64,000 nt of DNA from Gnetum montanum. Lineage: Eukaryota; Streptophyta; Gnetopsida; Gnetales; Gnetaceae. The stretch is from positions 229,569 to 293,568 of the forward strand of contig MNCI01002704.1 in NCBI GenBank assembly GCA_015680685.1, given 5' to 3'. The notes beneath the pieces were generated by a model. That model had not been told where the DNA came from. It worked only from the letters and a program-made list of their open reading frames with translations, and ran no database searches. The position numbers and the translations under genes are program-made. Positions 1 through 11,960 of the stretch are shown piece by piece (position 1 is the first letter of the stretch; every line of letters starts with the position of its first letter).

Positions 1-2280
1 AAAAACAAATGTGAACTAGACTTTCCCCTTTTCTTCCTTACTACATTGGTAGTCATGGTGCACTAAATTAGTAGTTCTATTTCATATATGTTTTAGATAG
101 GCTTTATAAGCTAATTTTTGCAAATTTTCATCATAATTATCATTCTTTAGTAACAACACATTAGAGGAGAGCTCTGATAGAGATTCTTGTGGCATCCACA
201 ACCAATCATCAACATGGAAGCATCCTATCTCTACTATAGCTAGTGTAGAACTTCTATCTTCTCATAATTTCCAACTTCCTCAACATTGAGCCTACCATGG
301 CGTTAAATCAAAGAGGAGGAAAGAGCAAGAATCCCATAATCCAAAGGATGGATGAGCATTCTAGGAAATTTTCAGAGGTTCTGATGTCCCATTTGTCACT
401 ACTCCAAGGTAGGTAATTCTACCTATTTTTTCCTTTGTTTCTTGTGATTTTTTTAGTTTTTTGCTTCCTTGATGTTGAGGCTATTTTTTCAGATCTACTC
501 TAGTAGAGGGATTAAAATGGTATTTTGAAAAAATCCCATATCCTATTTTGGTTGCTCCCATGTAGATCTATAGTTGTTTTATCATTTTAGCTTTTGCATA
601 TTTGATTTTGAAAATAGGGCTTGTTGTTTTGTACTTTTTGCTAAAAATCTTAGGGTATGACCATTTTTTAGATCTAAGCCTTAGGATTTTTTAAAATTAA
701 CTTTTAACAAAATCCTATCCCATTATTTTGATGTCAATTTAAATCTGTTTTAATGCTTTTGGATATTTCAATCATTCTAATGGTTGTGTGAAATTAAGGC
801 TTTGAGGTTTTCTAAGATTTGCTATAAGAAAGCAGGCATGAGTGTGTACTTTTTCCTGGTGAAATGAATACACATTTGTAACATTAAAGGATGGATCTAT
901 AGCCCTTTTTTTAAGCATTCCATTGGTTGTTATCCCATTTAATTTGGATTTAAATCAAGAAAGTTATGGTTGTTTCCCTAACATTATGCAGTTAGGTTGT
1001 TTGTGCCACTTTTGTAATTTCACGTAGATTTGTGAAATTTTGTAGAAGAAGATGGCAAAGGTTTTTGCTATTTTCTAGTTAAGCCTACATAGGATTTGGA
1101 TTCATCTTTCCAATGGAGGTGGAATCACTCTAATTGGACTTCAAATTAATTTTTATGAATTTTTGCTATGGCTATGTGAATCAAGGCAAAATCCATGGTT
1201 GTAGTACATTACCCAAAATAGAAGTGGTTGATATGCTTAATTTTAATTTTTTAAAAGGATTAAAATCTTTCTCTATTTTAAATAAGTTCTTACTACGGCT
1301 TCATGGCTTTTTCTAAGTTTATCATGTTTTTTCTAAATTTGTGCATAGTTTAGATGTTTTTTTCCAAATTTATGCATGCCTTACATAATTTAGATGCTTT
1401 TTTCTAAATTTATGCATAATTTAGACTAAGATATAAATTGGCTATAAAGGCTATAAAATATGGTAATGATGCTTTTATAGAATTTCTTAAGCTAATTTAG
1501 ATAACCATCTATGAGCTTTTTATAGAAGCTAATTTCACCTCTAACTTAGGAAGCTTTCTCAAAATTTATAAAGAAATTCTAATCGGTCATTAATGAAGGA
1601 TATGTAAGGTTTTAATAATTTTTTATTATGAAATTACTTAGACTAATTTAGATAAAAACCTTATAGCTTTTTACATAGGCTAATTTCACCTTCGACTAGA
1701 TGTTTTGTCTAAATTTGCTAAGTAACTCTAATAGGTCATAATGTTTTTTCTTTGAAAGGTTGTACTAGTGCCTTTCTATAGAATTCCTTAATTTTATTAG
1801 ATAAAAACCTTAGATCTTTTTACAAAGGCTAATTTCATGTCCAACTAGATGTTTTATTTAAATTTTCTAAGTAACTCCAATTTGTCATAATGTTTTTGTT
1901 TTGTTTCATGCAAGGTCTTCTTAAGGCCTATTCTCATCATAGTGGAGCTGGTTGACATTTTGTGCTACAATGGTCATCCTAAGACTAATACTCCATTGCA
2001 TGAAATGCCTCTTAGGAAGCTCTTATTGTGGTTTTGTCCTAGGACAAGGACTCCCTTACCTACCTCCTTAGGAACTTCAGTGTGATGCGGTGGTCACACT
2101 TGTCCAAGAATTGTAAGGATGATAGGATAATGCACAACTAGTGGGTAGATATCAATAGCATGGATAGTACCCTTGTAGTTGGAACCTCCACACTACAAAA
2201 GAAAAGCAAATGTGAACATATAACTTCTATTTTTTATGGTGTTATGTGTTTTATTACTTTTCATGATTGTTGAAATTACT
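1..2280 (+). other. Non-coding 5' region of element A antisense gene
   Basis: No supported coding sequence. Positions about 20-360 match 23,048-23,400 of element C, including a pyrimidine stretch with CTTTCCCCT and a short exon-like piece near 296-350 (ATG at 298, then an Arg/Gly/Lys-rich frame). Positions about 430-1,900 are AT-rich with loosely repeated segments containing AGATAAAAACCTTA and GCTAATTTCACC (1,490-1,880), which could be intron. This intron-like stretch is absent or replaced in element C. Function is inferred only from position upstream of the antisense gene. Confidence 0.4.
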
Positions 2281-2317
2281 CATATTACTACTAACCTTTT
2301 TTTATTGCTTTGTAAGA

Positions 2318-4790
2318 GCTTCTGCCTCAACTAATGTCACTATTTCATGTCATGAGGATACCCTCAACCTGAAGTTTGATGATGTGACATCAACGCAAGA
2401 GTGGCTAAAGGAATAGGCACATGCATATGTTCAAGTAGGTTTGCTCAATGCATTTATGGAACCTATTCTAGGATGCAGGTTTGCTCAATGTATTTATGGA
2501 ACCTATTCCTTCCATTTCCATTTCAGAGATGTTGCATGTTATTGACTTCTTTGATGAGGAGGTTGGTCACTTTAGCACCATAATTTTAGGCATTAAGGTG
2601 AACATTAACATAGGTGTTGGCCTCTTTCATGACTTGTTTCGTATCCCTGTTAATGGGGCAAAGGTTCCCACCAAGACAGTGAAGAAATCAAACCATCGTG
2701 AGGAAATTCTCAAGTGGCTTGGTGCTAGCATGGGCCACTCTAAAATTTTGATGGATAACTTCATGATCCTGATGCAAAGAAATCATATCCTTTATTTAGG
2801 TCTCATGCATTCCCCAAAATACTATCACAAAAGAAGATAATAAAACTAGCATAGGGGTGAACCTTTAAGAAGGTCTTGATGGAAGGCATCAAATTTTATT
2901 GGGCTACTACTATGGCTACTAGGCTTTGAGAGGAGATCTTTAGACACTATGTTGATACCTCTATGATAATTCATATGTACTTTGCATTTTTCATAGGTTA
3001 TTTAAAGAGGTTTATGGATTTTCTAGTGGTTTATAGGAATGGACGATGGATTTCCTAAGATCCAAGCCAACTTTCTAAGCCCTAGATAAAGCACATTTAT
3101 CCAACAATGCAAGCCTAGAACCCACCAGCTAGGATGGATAAAACATTATCCATCACCACTAAGAATATTGATGTTAAGTAGTATGAGTCTCCTAATAGTA
3201 CTGATGATGATGAGCCCCTCTAGTTTCTTGCTAGTGCTCAAGATGTCAAATGATGACGCATGGAGGCCAAAGGGGCAACTAGAAAAAAAACTTAAGAGGC
3301 CTATGGAAGAGGGACCCCTAGCATTAGATCAACTTGCCCCAAAGAAACTTGAGTTTAAGCTTAAGCCATCATAGCAGCTAGTTGTAGATATGCTTTATTG
3401 AACTTTGGTTATTTCATGTTTAAAAATTTTGTGGCTACTTTATAGTTTTATGTGTTAAGCAGTCTTCTATGTGCTATGCCTATAGATAAGCATCAAGTTA
3501 TAGTAGCCCAAGCTACTATGGAGGCAGAACAGAGGCATGAGAAAGAGGAATTACTAAAGTAACCTATGGATAAAGGACTTGCTAATGCTAGTGTAGATGA
3601 TCTAGATGCCTTGTTTAGTGAGGAAATACCAAGTACCTCTTCCATAATTATCCTAGAGGAGGAGGATCTAGGTATGCTTATGCCTCACTATTTTCATTAT
3701 ATTTCATTAGTTGTCTTTGGTTGTCATCCTAACATTTTGATGATTATTATGCTTATGGTAGTTCTTGAGCCACCAGTGCAAGCTCTTGCCCTTGAGTTTC
3801 ATGTGAAACCATGGGTAGAGACTCCAAAGAAAGTAGAGTTCCTGCATGGGATGACTAAGAACATCATTGATTGATTACATCAGGTCGCACCTAAGATAGG
3901 TAAGGATTTTGTATTATGTGCTTCGGTTGTAGCCTTTGTTTTCATTATGGCTATCTTAGGTTTTGTCTTACGGTTTTATTTTATGCTTTGTGCAATACCA
4001 TCTATGGAGTGGGATCCTAGCAGAGACATGGAGGTAGACTCCTTACCTTAACTTCCCTCTAACATTTCTAGTGTACCTATCAAGCTATATAACAATGCCA
4101 CCAATTTAGCGATGTCATGTGCAAAAGCTTCATGGGAGCTAAAGAGGATCAATGAATCCTTATGAAAGGAAGTTATGGCCTTGAGGAAAAAGTTTCAAAG
4201 GTAGGAGGATATAATTAGGAACCTCCATGATGGTAAAGCCTTTATGGAAGCCCTGGTGGCTAACTCAAGGGAGATACGGACCAAGGAGGTCACTTGAGCT
4301 TACTACTAGCATGTCATTTAGAACAAAGTAGTGATCCTACAAGATATTGTAGAGCAATGTATACAAATGGACGTCATCTACCAAAAGGTTAAGGACTAGA
4401 AGGATCACTGTGCTTGGGTCCTGGAGTGGGGCAAGACACAAAAGGCCCATAAGTCTCAGTATAAGGATAATCATGGGGCTTACCTAAAATGTCTTAAGGA
4501 AGAGTTGGTTGAATGGAACAAGAGAGATTTATTCATTCAAGGAATCCAATTAGAGAGTTCTTATCAAGGTTTTGAAAGTACACTTAAGGCGAAGCAATCC
4601 CCTAGTCTTCAAATCACTACTATTGCAGGTGAGACTACTACAGCTGTTGTTACTCATGAGACTCCTACTTGGACTCCTATAGATAGATCTATCATTCTTT
4701 ATGGACCTAATCTTTGGGATGTTGACTAGGTCAACATGATGGAGGACTAGATCCTCCATCATTTGGGGAAGGCCTTCCCTATCTTACCCC
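2318..4790 (+). pseudogene. Antisense plant-mobile-domain-like gene of element A, broken
   Basis: Exon-like blocks on the strand opposite to gag-pro: about 2,318-2,840, 3,150-3,375, 3,490-3,900 and 4,005-4,790. The first block reads through LLNVFMEPIPSI, FFDEEVGHFST and then FRIPVNGAKV, a pattern like the plant mobile domain (Phe-rich strand, then 'LG-PV-G-PV'). The last block is rich in Lys, Glu and Leu (KRINESL, KEVMALRKKFQR), like a coiled coil. A donor ATAG|GTAAGG at 3,900 is matched in element C at 28,061, which supports spliced coding. Element C carries the same blocks at 26,505-28,990. Antisense ORFs with this domain are known from Tat retrotransposons; assignment here is by pattern only. 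Several in-frame stops make it a relic. Confidence 0.55.
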
Positions 4791-5339
4791 GAAAGTAATG
4801 GAACTGGAATCTCCACAAGTTTGATATATTTTGTGTTCTAGTCTTTGTTTTAAGTCATGATTTTGGCTATGGGTTACTAATTGGCTATGTTGTGACATTT
4901 CAAGCCTCAAGACACATTGGTGGCCCTAGTGGTGAGGGTGGTAATGACCCACCACTTCATCCTCTAGATACTACTCAGTAGCCTCCTTTAGTTTAGCTTG
5001 TTGGCTATTTGTTATTATTTTTATGTTGATGAATATGGTTTTCTAAAACTATGTGATGGATGGTTATTATTTGGCATCATTTCTACTCATTGTGATTATG
5101 GCTATATATGTTATGAACATTTAATTTTAAATTTAAATATTTGGTTTTATTTCTTAGGTATATGCATATATAATGATAAATGTTGTAAATCACTATATTG
5201 ATGTTTTGGTTATAAAATCGAATAGCTAATCGACGTGATAATAGGCTAAGTAGAGAGGGATATAATAATAAAAGGAATGTTTGCTAGTTTTAGGCCATCA
5301 CAAGCATAGGTTATATTGTCTGATTGTGGCTACATTGCC

Positions 5340-5853
5340 AATTTAAGGCCATGGTCGATTGTAATGCTTGTTTAACATCTTAGCAAACCATAGTGGCAAT
5401 TTAACATCTTAGCAAACAAGAATGCTAGTTTAAGGTCATAGCAGACTATAATGCCATGTTTAGGCCTTAGTAGGTCATAGTGTCAGTTTTAGGCCTTAGT
5501 GGGCTAGAATGATAGTTTAAAGTCATAGCAAACCATAGTGCCAATTTAATGTCTTAGAAAACAATAATGCTAGTTTAAGGTCATAGCAAGCTGTAGTGCC
5601 AATTTTAGGCCTTAGCGAGCAATAGTGCAAGTTTAACATCTTAGCAAATGAGAATGCCAATTTAAGGTCATAGAAAACTGTATTTCCAGTTTAATGTCTT
5701 AGTAGATGAGAATGCTAGTTTAAGGTCATAGTGGACTATAGTGCCAGTTTTAGGCCTTAGTAGGCCATAGTGCTAGTTTAACATCTTAGTGAACGAGAAT
5801 GCCAATTTAAGGTCATAGTGGACTATAGTGCCAGTTTTAGGCCTTAGAGGGTC
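5340..5853. repeat. 29-bp tandem array with three unit variants (element A)
   Basis: About 18 back-to-back units of exactly 29 bp. Units begin (A/T)GTTTTAGG or AATTTAA and end AATGCC or TAGTGCC. Three variants are visible: one with AACATCTTAGC, one with AAGGTCATAG and one with AGGCCTTAG. They recur in the order 2-3-1, especially at 5,690-5,850, giving an 87-bp higher-order period. The array lies between the end of gag-pro and the end of the antisense gene. Related, more decayed arrays are at 11,575-11,695, 15,625-15,840 and 29,475-29,640. No reading frame explains it. Confidence 0.9.
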
Positions 5854-6039
5854 ATGTTTAAAAGAGATGCTTTTTTAATGTTTAAAAATAAAGAAAGGTT
5901 GTAGTAAATAAGTAATAATGCAAATAAATTTAGGCTACATGCATAGGCTTTTTGCAAAAATAACAAAGCTATAATAAATTGCAAAACAAAAAATAAGGCT
6001 ATTTAGCTATCATTGTATCCAGTCATAGAGGCATGGGGA

Positions 6040-8158
6040 GGTTAAGGTAAGCTTCACTTATGTAGACTCTTCCTAATCTTTGCAAGATTAGGAAGTGAGT
6101 AAGGCCTACTTTGTACAAGCTTGTATTTGTCATCCCCGTCACTTACAATGTTAAAAAGGCATTCATCCCATAATGTATCACATTACTTATCATTGTCATC
6201 ATTGGTTATCTTGGGTTTTTGCTCTTCATGGCTAGGAGCTTCTTCTTGAAGCTCCACTTTATACCCCTATTCTAAGTTTACATTTTTGACAACCAGGGAA
6301 GCTGCATTGTCACCATAAATGATGATTTTACCTCCCTCATAAGGAAGGTGAATTTCTTGGTGGATGGGTGTGGAGATAGCTCATAATTGACACAACTAAG
6401 GTTTTCCTAGGATCAATTGAGTCTAGGTGTATTTTCCATAACTAAAAAGTTTGCAATTGTAGGAAATTGTTCTCAAGCTACAAAATCCAACTCTTAATCC
6501 ATTGAAGGACTTAAGATCTATGGTGTTCATAGGTCGTACTTGATTAGTTAGGTCCAAACATTCAATGACGGTGTATGGAATGATGTTGGTTGTAACTCCA
6601 TCATGAACATGCACCTGATGTATTTTAAATTATCCTTATGAATAAAGGGACTGTAGTTACCTCACCATTCTGGGGATTAACCTTAATTTTGCTATCATGA
6701 AATGTTAAGGGTGATGACTTCTCCTTCCCTAGTGAGGAAGGAATCATCACTACACAGATGGCTTCCTCATTACCAAGAATATCCTGACTAATAGGTACAA
6801 AGGTCAACACTTTGTCTAGCATCTCACGATGTGTGGTGGAAGTCATGATCAAGTCATATAATATTAAGGTTATGTATTTTGATTAAGTGATTACATGACT
6901 TGGTCCATTGCACTAATGAAATTCTTGTTATTAACCATGGAATTTTTACATTAGTTGTGCTTTACTTTCTCCATGCATTCCAAAATGCAAACTTTGGCTT
7001 TAGGCTATGGCTGTTGTGGCTCTTTTTAGTTGTTATCATTATCAACTTTAGTGTCCTCCTATGACTTTCTGGTTAAAGGAGATGGAACAGAGGAGGGCAT
7101 AACTATAGCCAAAATGAGAGTGAGTTTTGGTGGACCCACTTCCATTCATGCCTCCATCTGCTTGTCTCCCTTGTTGTTGAGCTTTTGCTTATTCTTTTTC
7201 CTTTGGTTGGCTTGGATCATTTGGAAGGCTTGATCCAAGCCTTGTAGTGGCCCCATAGTTTGTGAGGTTTGTACATAAGGTTGTGGTGTATGTTATGAGG
7301 CTTGTGGCCTCATTATGGATTACATGATAGAAGGAAAAGGTTATACTATGGTTGTGGCCTATGGGCCAAATAAAGAAAAAGATGTTATGTTGATACTTGA
7401 GGCATAAATGGGAAAAACATGGTGTGTAGCTCTTTTGTTGTTGGGGATCTCATGGTGGACCCCATGTGAGTAGTTAATGAATTTTTGATGGTAAAATCCA
7501 CTATGGGTGGCTTGGTATAGTGAGACTATGTTGCAAATGGCATTAATGCATTATAGTTTTTTGTTTATGACATTGACTAAGTGTGATGTGTAGCTATAAC
7601 TAATGTAGGATCTACCATAGTAGGGTGTAGAGGAGTGGAAAATGGTCGCACCATGCCCATGGAGAAAACAAAGACATTACAAGAAGGTTCTATGACCTTG
7701 GGGGATAATTGTTGGAATAGTTCTTCAAGGATGTTTTTAGGCTCAAATTCTATCCTAAATTCATCCTCCTCTTTCTGTTGTTCCCTAATGATAGGTTGGC
7801 CATCTTTCTCTTCTATGGAAATCAATTAGGCTAGGATGCTAGAATAGATGTTGTTAAGGGGAATTTCTTCATACAGGGAAGGGATGTACTCTATTTCATC
7901 CCTATGTATGGACTTAAACTCCCTCTTAGCCTCAGCTTCAATTTGCAGAATTAACATGCCTACCTGTATTTTGGCACAAATGAAGCTATAGAAATCTTCA
8001 TTAATGGCTACAAAATTAGGACTCTCCCCTTTGACTCTTAAATATTTCCTACACTCAATGACTATAGGGTCTTTGGGATCATACACCCTCATGACTTCTT
8101 GGTTATGATCTTCACCAATGAAGGTGAAGGGAAATTTGGTGGATTTTCAAAAGGACAT
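6040..8158 (-). pseudogene. gag-pro relic of element A (gag core deleted)
   Basis: Reads down from an ATG at 8,158. The N-terminal gag section is fairly intact at 8,092-7,577 (MRVYDPKDPIVIECRKYLR, then an acidic stretch). The protease-like section is at 6,614-6,423 (MHVHDGVTTNIIPYTVIE), where the catalytic D-(S/T)-G has become HDG. The C-terminal tail at 6,250-6,040 includes RPYSLPNL and IRKSLHK, also kept in element C. The Retrotrans_gag core seen in B and C is missing: the segment matching C 31,110-32,700 has collapsed near 7,180-7,230. Several stops and frameshifts are present. It cannot make a working capsid or protease. Confidence 0.7.
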
Positions 8159-9356
8159 GGTTACAGTGTTGAGAATTGCTTAAGAATAGGCTCTCTAAAT
8201 ATTAAGATAGGAGTAAATTATAATGAATGGAATTAGAAAAATCTTAGAGGAAATGAAAATGGAAAAAAATAATAGACTTACTATAATTAATCAATCGGGG
8301 ATGAGGGCGGTATACCCCTTTACTAGAAATAGAATATTGGCAATGTTGGTTTCAAACCCCACCCAAGTTGAACTCCCAAGTGCCTATACGATGGGTATGA
8401 GAGGGGAGAAAGAAGGGGGGTGAGATAATAAAAATATTACACCTTCTTATTCCAACATTGGAGAGAGAGGGAAAAGTTTGAACACCAAAAATAAAAACTT
8501 GGCAGTTTCCAAAGATGGTTTTGGTAGGTTACCAACTTTCACCAAAAAGGAGGAAAAAGTAGACTTGGTTGGTATGGAAACCAATGTTAGTTTAGTGGAA
8601 AATATTATGGAAACAAAAATTAAAGATTTATCAAGGCTTCCATGCTAGCTTTGCTCTAGGAATTCACAATAGACATTGTAAAACTCTAGCATCCAAACCA
8701 CCAATAGCTTCCATGCTAAGGTTTCTGCCATAGGGGGGTAAAGGTAGCATTGAATTCCTTAGGAGTTTTAGCTAGAAAATTCCTTTCAACTTGCAACAAA
8801 AGTAGATCTAGTTATAAAATTGATTTCAAACCTCACCAATGCCTACCTCCCAACTACTTCCATGCTAGGTATGGCAAACGGGAAAAAGAAGGGGGTGAGA
8901 TGATGGGAATCTCACACCTCCTACCTCATCATTAATGGGTGGATAAGGCTAAAAACCATAGTGGAAAGTTAGTAATTTTTTTTCTAAAATTAGTTTTAGC
9001 TAGTTTCTAATTTTCTTATCTTGGAAAAGTGGGGGAGGGGTTGAGAGCAGTGAATCCAACTCATAGATGAGTTGAACCACCCAATTTAGAAACTAGAATA
9101 AATTGTTTTGGTAGTAAAAAGAATAAGGAGAAAGAGATATCAATGCTAGCTTTGGGCTATAAAATTCAAAGCAAATGTTATGAAAAGAAAAAACCCAACC
9201 ACCTACAACTTCCATGATGTGATTTTGGTCACAATGGGGAAAGACCAATGTTGATTTTTCAATGGCTTTGGTTACAAAAAATGAAGGAAATGTTTGCAAA
9301 TAACTATGAGAAGAATAGATTTGGTTATAGAATTTACGCAAAGGTCCTCCAACCTT
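8159..9356 (-). other. Leader (5' UTR) of element A
   Basis: Non-coding stretch between the 5' LTR and the gag start. It matches the element C leader at 33,650-34,390 (shared AAGAAGGGGGTGAGAT near 8,410, 8,885 and 33,900). Phrases containing TTCCATGCTAG recur at about 8,637, 8,708 and 8,857, and this word is also the hallmark of the 185-bp array further on. The primer-binding site is too decayed to define (CCTCCAACCTTGATTTCTAG at 9,347). Confidence 0.5.
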
Positions 9357-10087
9357 GATTTCTAGAATGAAAACTAAAGATCCTCAGTGCAGGTAGTTCC
9401 CCAACCCTGAATCCCTTGGGCCTCCATGATAAAATGGGATTTAAGGCACCCTAGTCAAGCCAACAAAATAACCAAGGGCTTATGAGATGTAAAACATGGA
9501 AATATGAACATATCCAAATAATGCACAAATAATAAATGTATTTTTGGACATAGAAATTAAAACTTAATACTTTATTGGGAAAAGAATAAAGAATAAGTTA
9601 CAGAAATATGTGCAAATGGTGCCTAGATAAGCAAAAAGTAGGTTTACTTGTGCAAGAGTTCAAAGCTTGTTGAAGCTGAGGTGATCTACTCCATGATCCA
9701 AGTGCTAAGCCACTCTTAATGTTATTGAACCTTTGTTTACTACTGAAACCTTGGATATACTAATTGGATCTCTTCTGGAAGGGGAGAAAGGTAGAATATT
9801 TAGGTGCTAAGTTGCTCCATGTTGGCTTTGGAATCCTAGAAGTGCAGTGTTAACACCAAAAATCTACTAAATCTCTAGGCCTCATTGCTTCCATGCTAGG
9901 GTTGAAGAGATGCAAGTATGGGAACTTGCAAGAACTCTTGAGTTCTTCAAAATGTGCCAAGTGTGAAATTGTAAAAAAGAATGGCCAAACTTTGGTGAGA
10001 GTCTGTTTGTCAAAAATTTTTGAAACTACTAAAAATTATTAAACCATGAGAAAAATTACTATAACCTTTAAATGATGTTTGAGGTTG

Positions 10088-10100
10088 CCTTTTATAGGGC
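10088..10100 (-). promoter_or_regulatory. TATA box of element A LTR
   Basis: Minus-strand CCTATAAAAGG within the LTR. It lies at a position comparable to the TATA boxes of LTRs B (13,876; 20,676), C (35,066) and D (25,066). Confidence 0.6.
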
Positions 10101-10424
10101 CTTTAGGCCATGAATGGGGCTACAAATTGGCTATGATTTGTCTATGAATTGATTGTAAAACAACTACAAATTACCTACAAAATGGCTGCAAATTTATTGA
10201 AAATTTACATGAGATGGGTGTCCAAATTTGGGCAGTTACTATACATAGTAAGTGCTTCCCACCATGGTCATTCCATTTACTATAAACAATAACCAGGGCA
10301 TACCTTCCACACTAAAGATGAATCTTCCACACTAAGCTCTCCACCATGCTTGTTAAAGTGGCTGGTCAATGTTGAAGTACATGAATTAATGAATTTTGTT
10401 TCTTGTGGCTTCAATGCTGGGGGA

Positions 10425-10640
10425 TTAAATTTTTCACGCTAGGGGAAAACCTTTCCAAGATAGGGGGAAAGTTTTCAATATTGGGGAAAACATTCCAAGC
10501 TATGGGAAATTTTCCAAGATGGGGGAAAAGTCTCCACATTGGGGGCAACATTTTCACATTGGAGGAAAACTTTCTAGGATGAGGAGGAAAGTTTCCAAGT
10601 TATGCATTTGTTCTCCATGTTGAAGGAGGGGAAATTTTCC
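10425..10640. repeat. About 20-bp minisatellite in element A LTR
   Basis: Roughly nine to ten loosely kept units of about 20 bp built on GGGGAAAA-CTTTCCAAG-AT, upstream of the LTR TATA box on the element strand. A shorter version of three to four units is in the C LTR at 35,220-35,300. It is not found in the LTRs of B or D. Confidence 0.75.
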
Positions 10641-11020
10641 AAACTCCTAATCCTTCCATGTTGGGATTAGGTGAGATCTACCCCCTACAAGTGTTTCCAG
10701 TGTAAAAAAATGCATACCCCCCATAAAACCCATCAAACTATCATTTTTGGCATTCCAAAATGCATTTTTGACCCTCCCCCATCCACTCCCCCCCATCCCA
10801 AACAAGCCCAAATATAGATACTAGGTAACTTTTTTCACTTGGGAAATGAGGCTTTAACCACTTATGAGGCATTCTTTAGCCCAAGAAGTATAAATTATGT
10901 GAAATTACCCATTGTGGAATACAACTTTCACATTTACATTGAGATTTCGCCATAGGTTTCAAAGGGTGAAAGCTACATGATGAAGATTGGTTATAACATG
11001 AAAAAGTTTTTGGTGTTTCA

Positions 11021-11374
11021 AGCCTAGCATATCTTCATATGACAAGGAAAAATCCTTAATATTTCCTTGTGGACATTGGTGATGTCTTGATCCTATTGAG
11101 GTTCTAGTGAAAAATGTAGTTTTAGTGTTTTCTCCTTAACACTATGTGTTGTGATAGTAATCTTAACTAGAGGATCTTTAGTTATGTATCTTGTGTCTAT
11201 GTTAAGGGTTTTGACTAGGTTTTCAAGCCATTTTAAAGGTTTTTTTATCAAGGCTACATGCTCAACAAGACCCTCATGCTTAAGATCCAAGTAATCAAGG
11301 TTTATATACCTTTCATCATCACCATGAGGTCCTCTTAAGCTTAAAGGTAGACTGTTATGTTTTGAGGTACTCAT
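11021..11374 (-). pseudogene. Tat-type pol linker fragment (protease-RT junction)
   Basis: Minus-strand coding remnant. A 93-codon frame (11,374-11,093) with LKWLENLVKTLNIDTRYI and THSVKEKTLKLHF is followed, after a frame change, by KDFSLSYEDMLG at about 11,060-11,023. That motif matches the 'D-F-WSYEDMPG' signature that stands just before RT in Tat pol proteins. The sequence then stops at the end of element A's LTR (11,020), so A apparently landed in pol of an older element. The RT that should follow would lie on the other side of A, outside the window. Confidence 0.55.
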
Positions 11375-11960
11375 ACTTTAGTCTTGCATGTTAACCATAA
11401 TCATATTAAGTGGAACCTTGATAAAGATGAATAAATAATTATAAAAGGCTATGAAATTATGAAATAATATGCTATTATAATCCAAAACAAAATGAAAATT
11501 AGGTCATATATAGCTACAAAAAAAAGGTAGAGATAAGTACATGCAATGGAATAAAGGCTAAGGCAAGGTTAAAACAAGGTCACAAGCTTACCAATTTTAG
11601 GCCTTAGCAGGCCATGATGCTCATTTAGAGTCTTAGCAAATTATGATGCCAATTTAAGGTCTTAGCAAATCATTGTCACATGGTGCTAAATGATGGTCAG
11701 GGAAGGTCAATCCCCACTATTTAATACCAACTGAAGACTAAACAGAGGTAAACAAGGCTATAATGAGCCAGATAAAGAAAATATAAGGCTATGTAAAGGT
11801 CATACTAGGTTAAGAAGGTCAATAAGCCACACAAGTCTAAAAACAAGTTGAAATGTCATGTAATAAGATCAAAAAAGTAAAACATGCTACATACAATGAA
11901 ACTTAACTAATATAAGTCGAAAGGCTTAGGATTTACTAGTTTTAGGCTTTAGTGGACCAT
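11375..11960. repeat. Non-coding spacer with 29-bp repeat remnants
   Basis: Three to four units of the 29-bp family at 11,575-11,695 (TTTTAGGCCTTAGCAGGCC, then TTTAGAGTCTTAGC and TTTAAGGTCTTAGC) and another partial unit at 11,936. The rest is AT-rich DNA with no reading frame I can support. It lies between the pol linker fragment and the 185-bp array. Confidence 0.65.

Larger units (their letters stand above)
1..11020 (-). mobile_element. Element A: Tat-like Ty3/Gypsy relative, cut by window start
   Basis: Decayed LTR retrotransposon read on the minus strand. From high to low coordinate it holds a 5' LTR (about 9,357-11,020), an untranslated leader, gag-pro relics (8,158-6,040), a 29-bp tandem array and an antisense (plus-strand) gene relic reaching the window start. 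The same order occurs in element C at 23-35.6 kb, which is why I treat it as one unit. No reverse transcriptase, RNase H or integrase is readable. The 3' LTR, if present, is outside the window, so its target duplication cannot be checked. Tat assignment rests on gag motifs seen in sister elements B and C and on the antisense ORF, a feature known from Tat elements. Confidence 0.7.
9357..11020 (-). repeat. 5' LTR of element A
   Basis: Matches the element C LTR (34,413-35,623) throughout. The high end is TTTTTGGTGTTTCA, the terminus shared by LTRs of B, C and D, so on the element strand it starts TGAAACACC. The inner boundary is approximate because the primer-site side is degraded. A TATA box is at 10,090-10,098 (minus CCTATAAAAGG). 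A minisatellite lies upstream of it at 10,425-10,640. Confidence 0.7.

Noticed and set aside
5340-5853. Regularly spaced repeat resembling a CRISPR array
   Set aside because: Units are contiguous 29-bp tandem copies with no unique spacers, in plant retrotransposon DNA.
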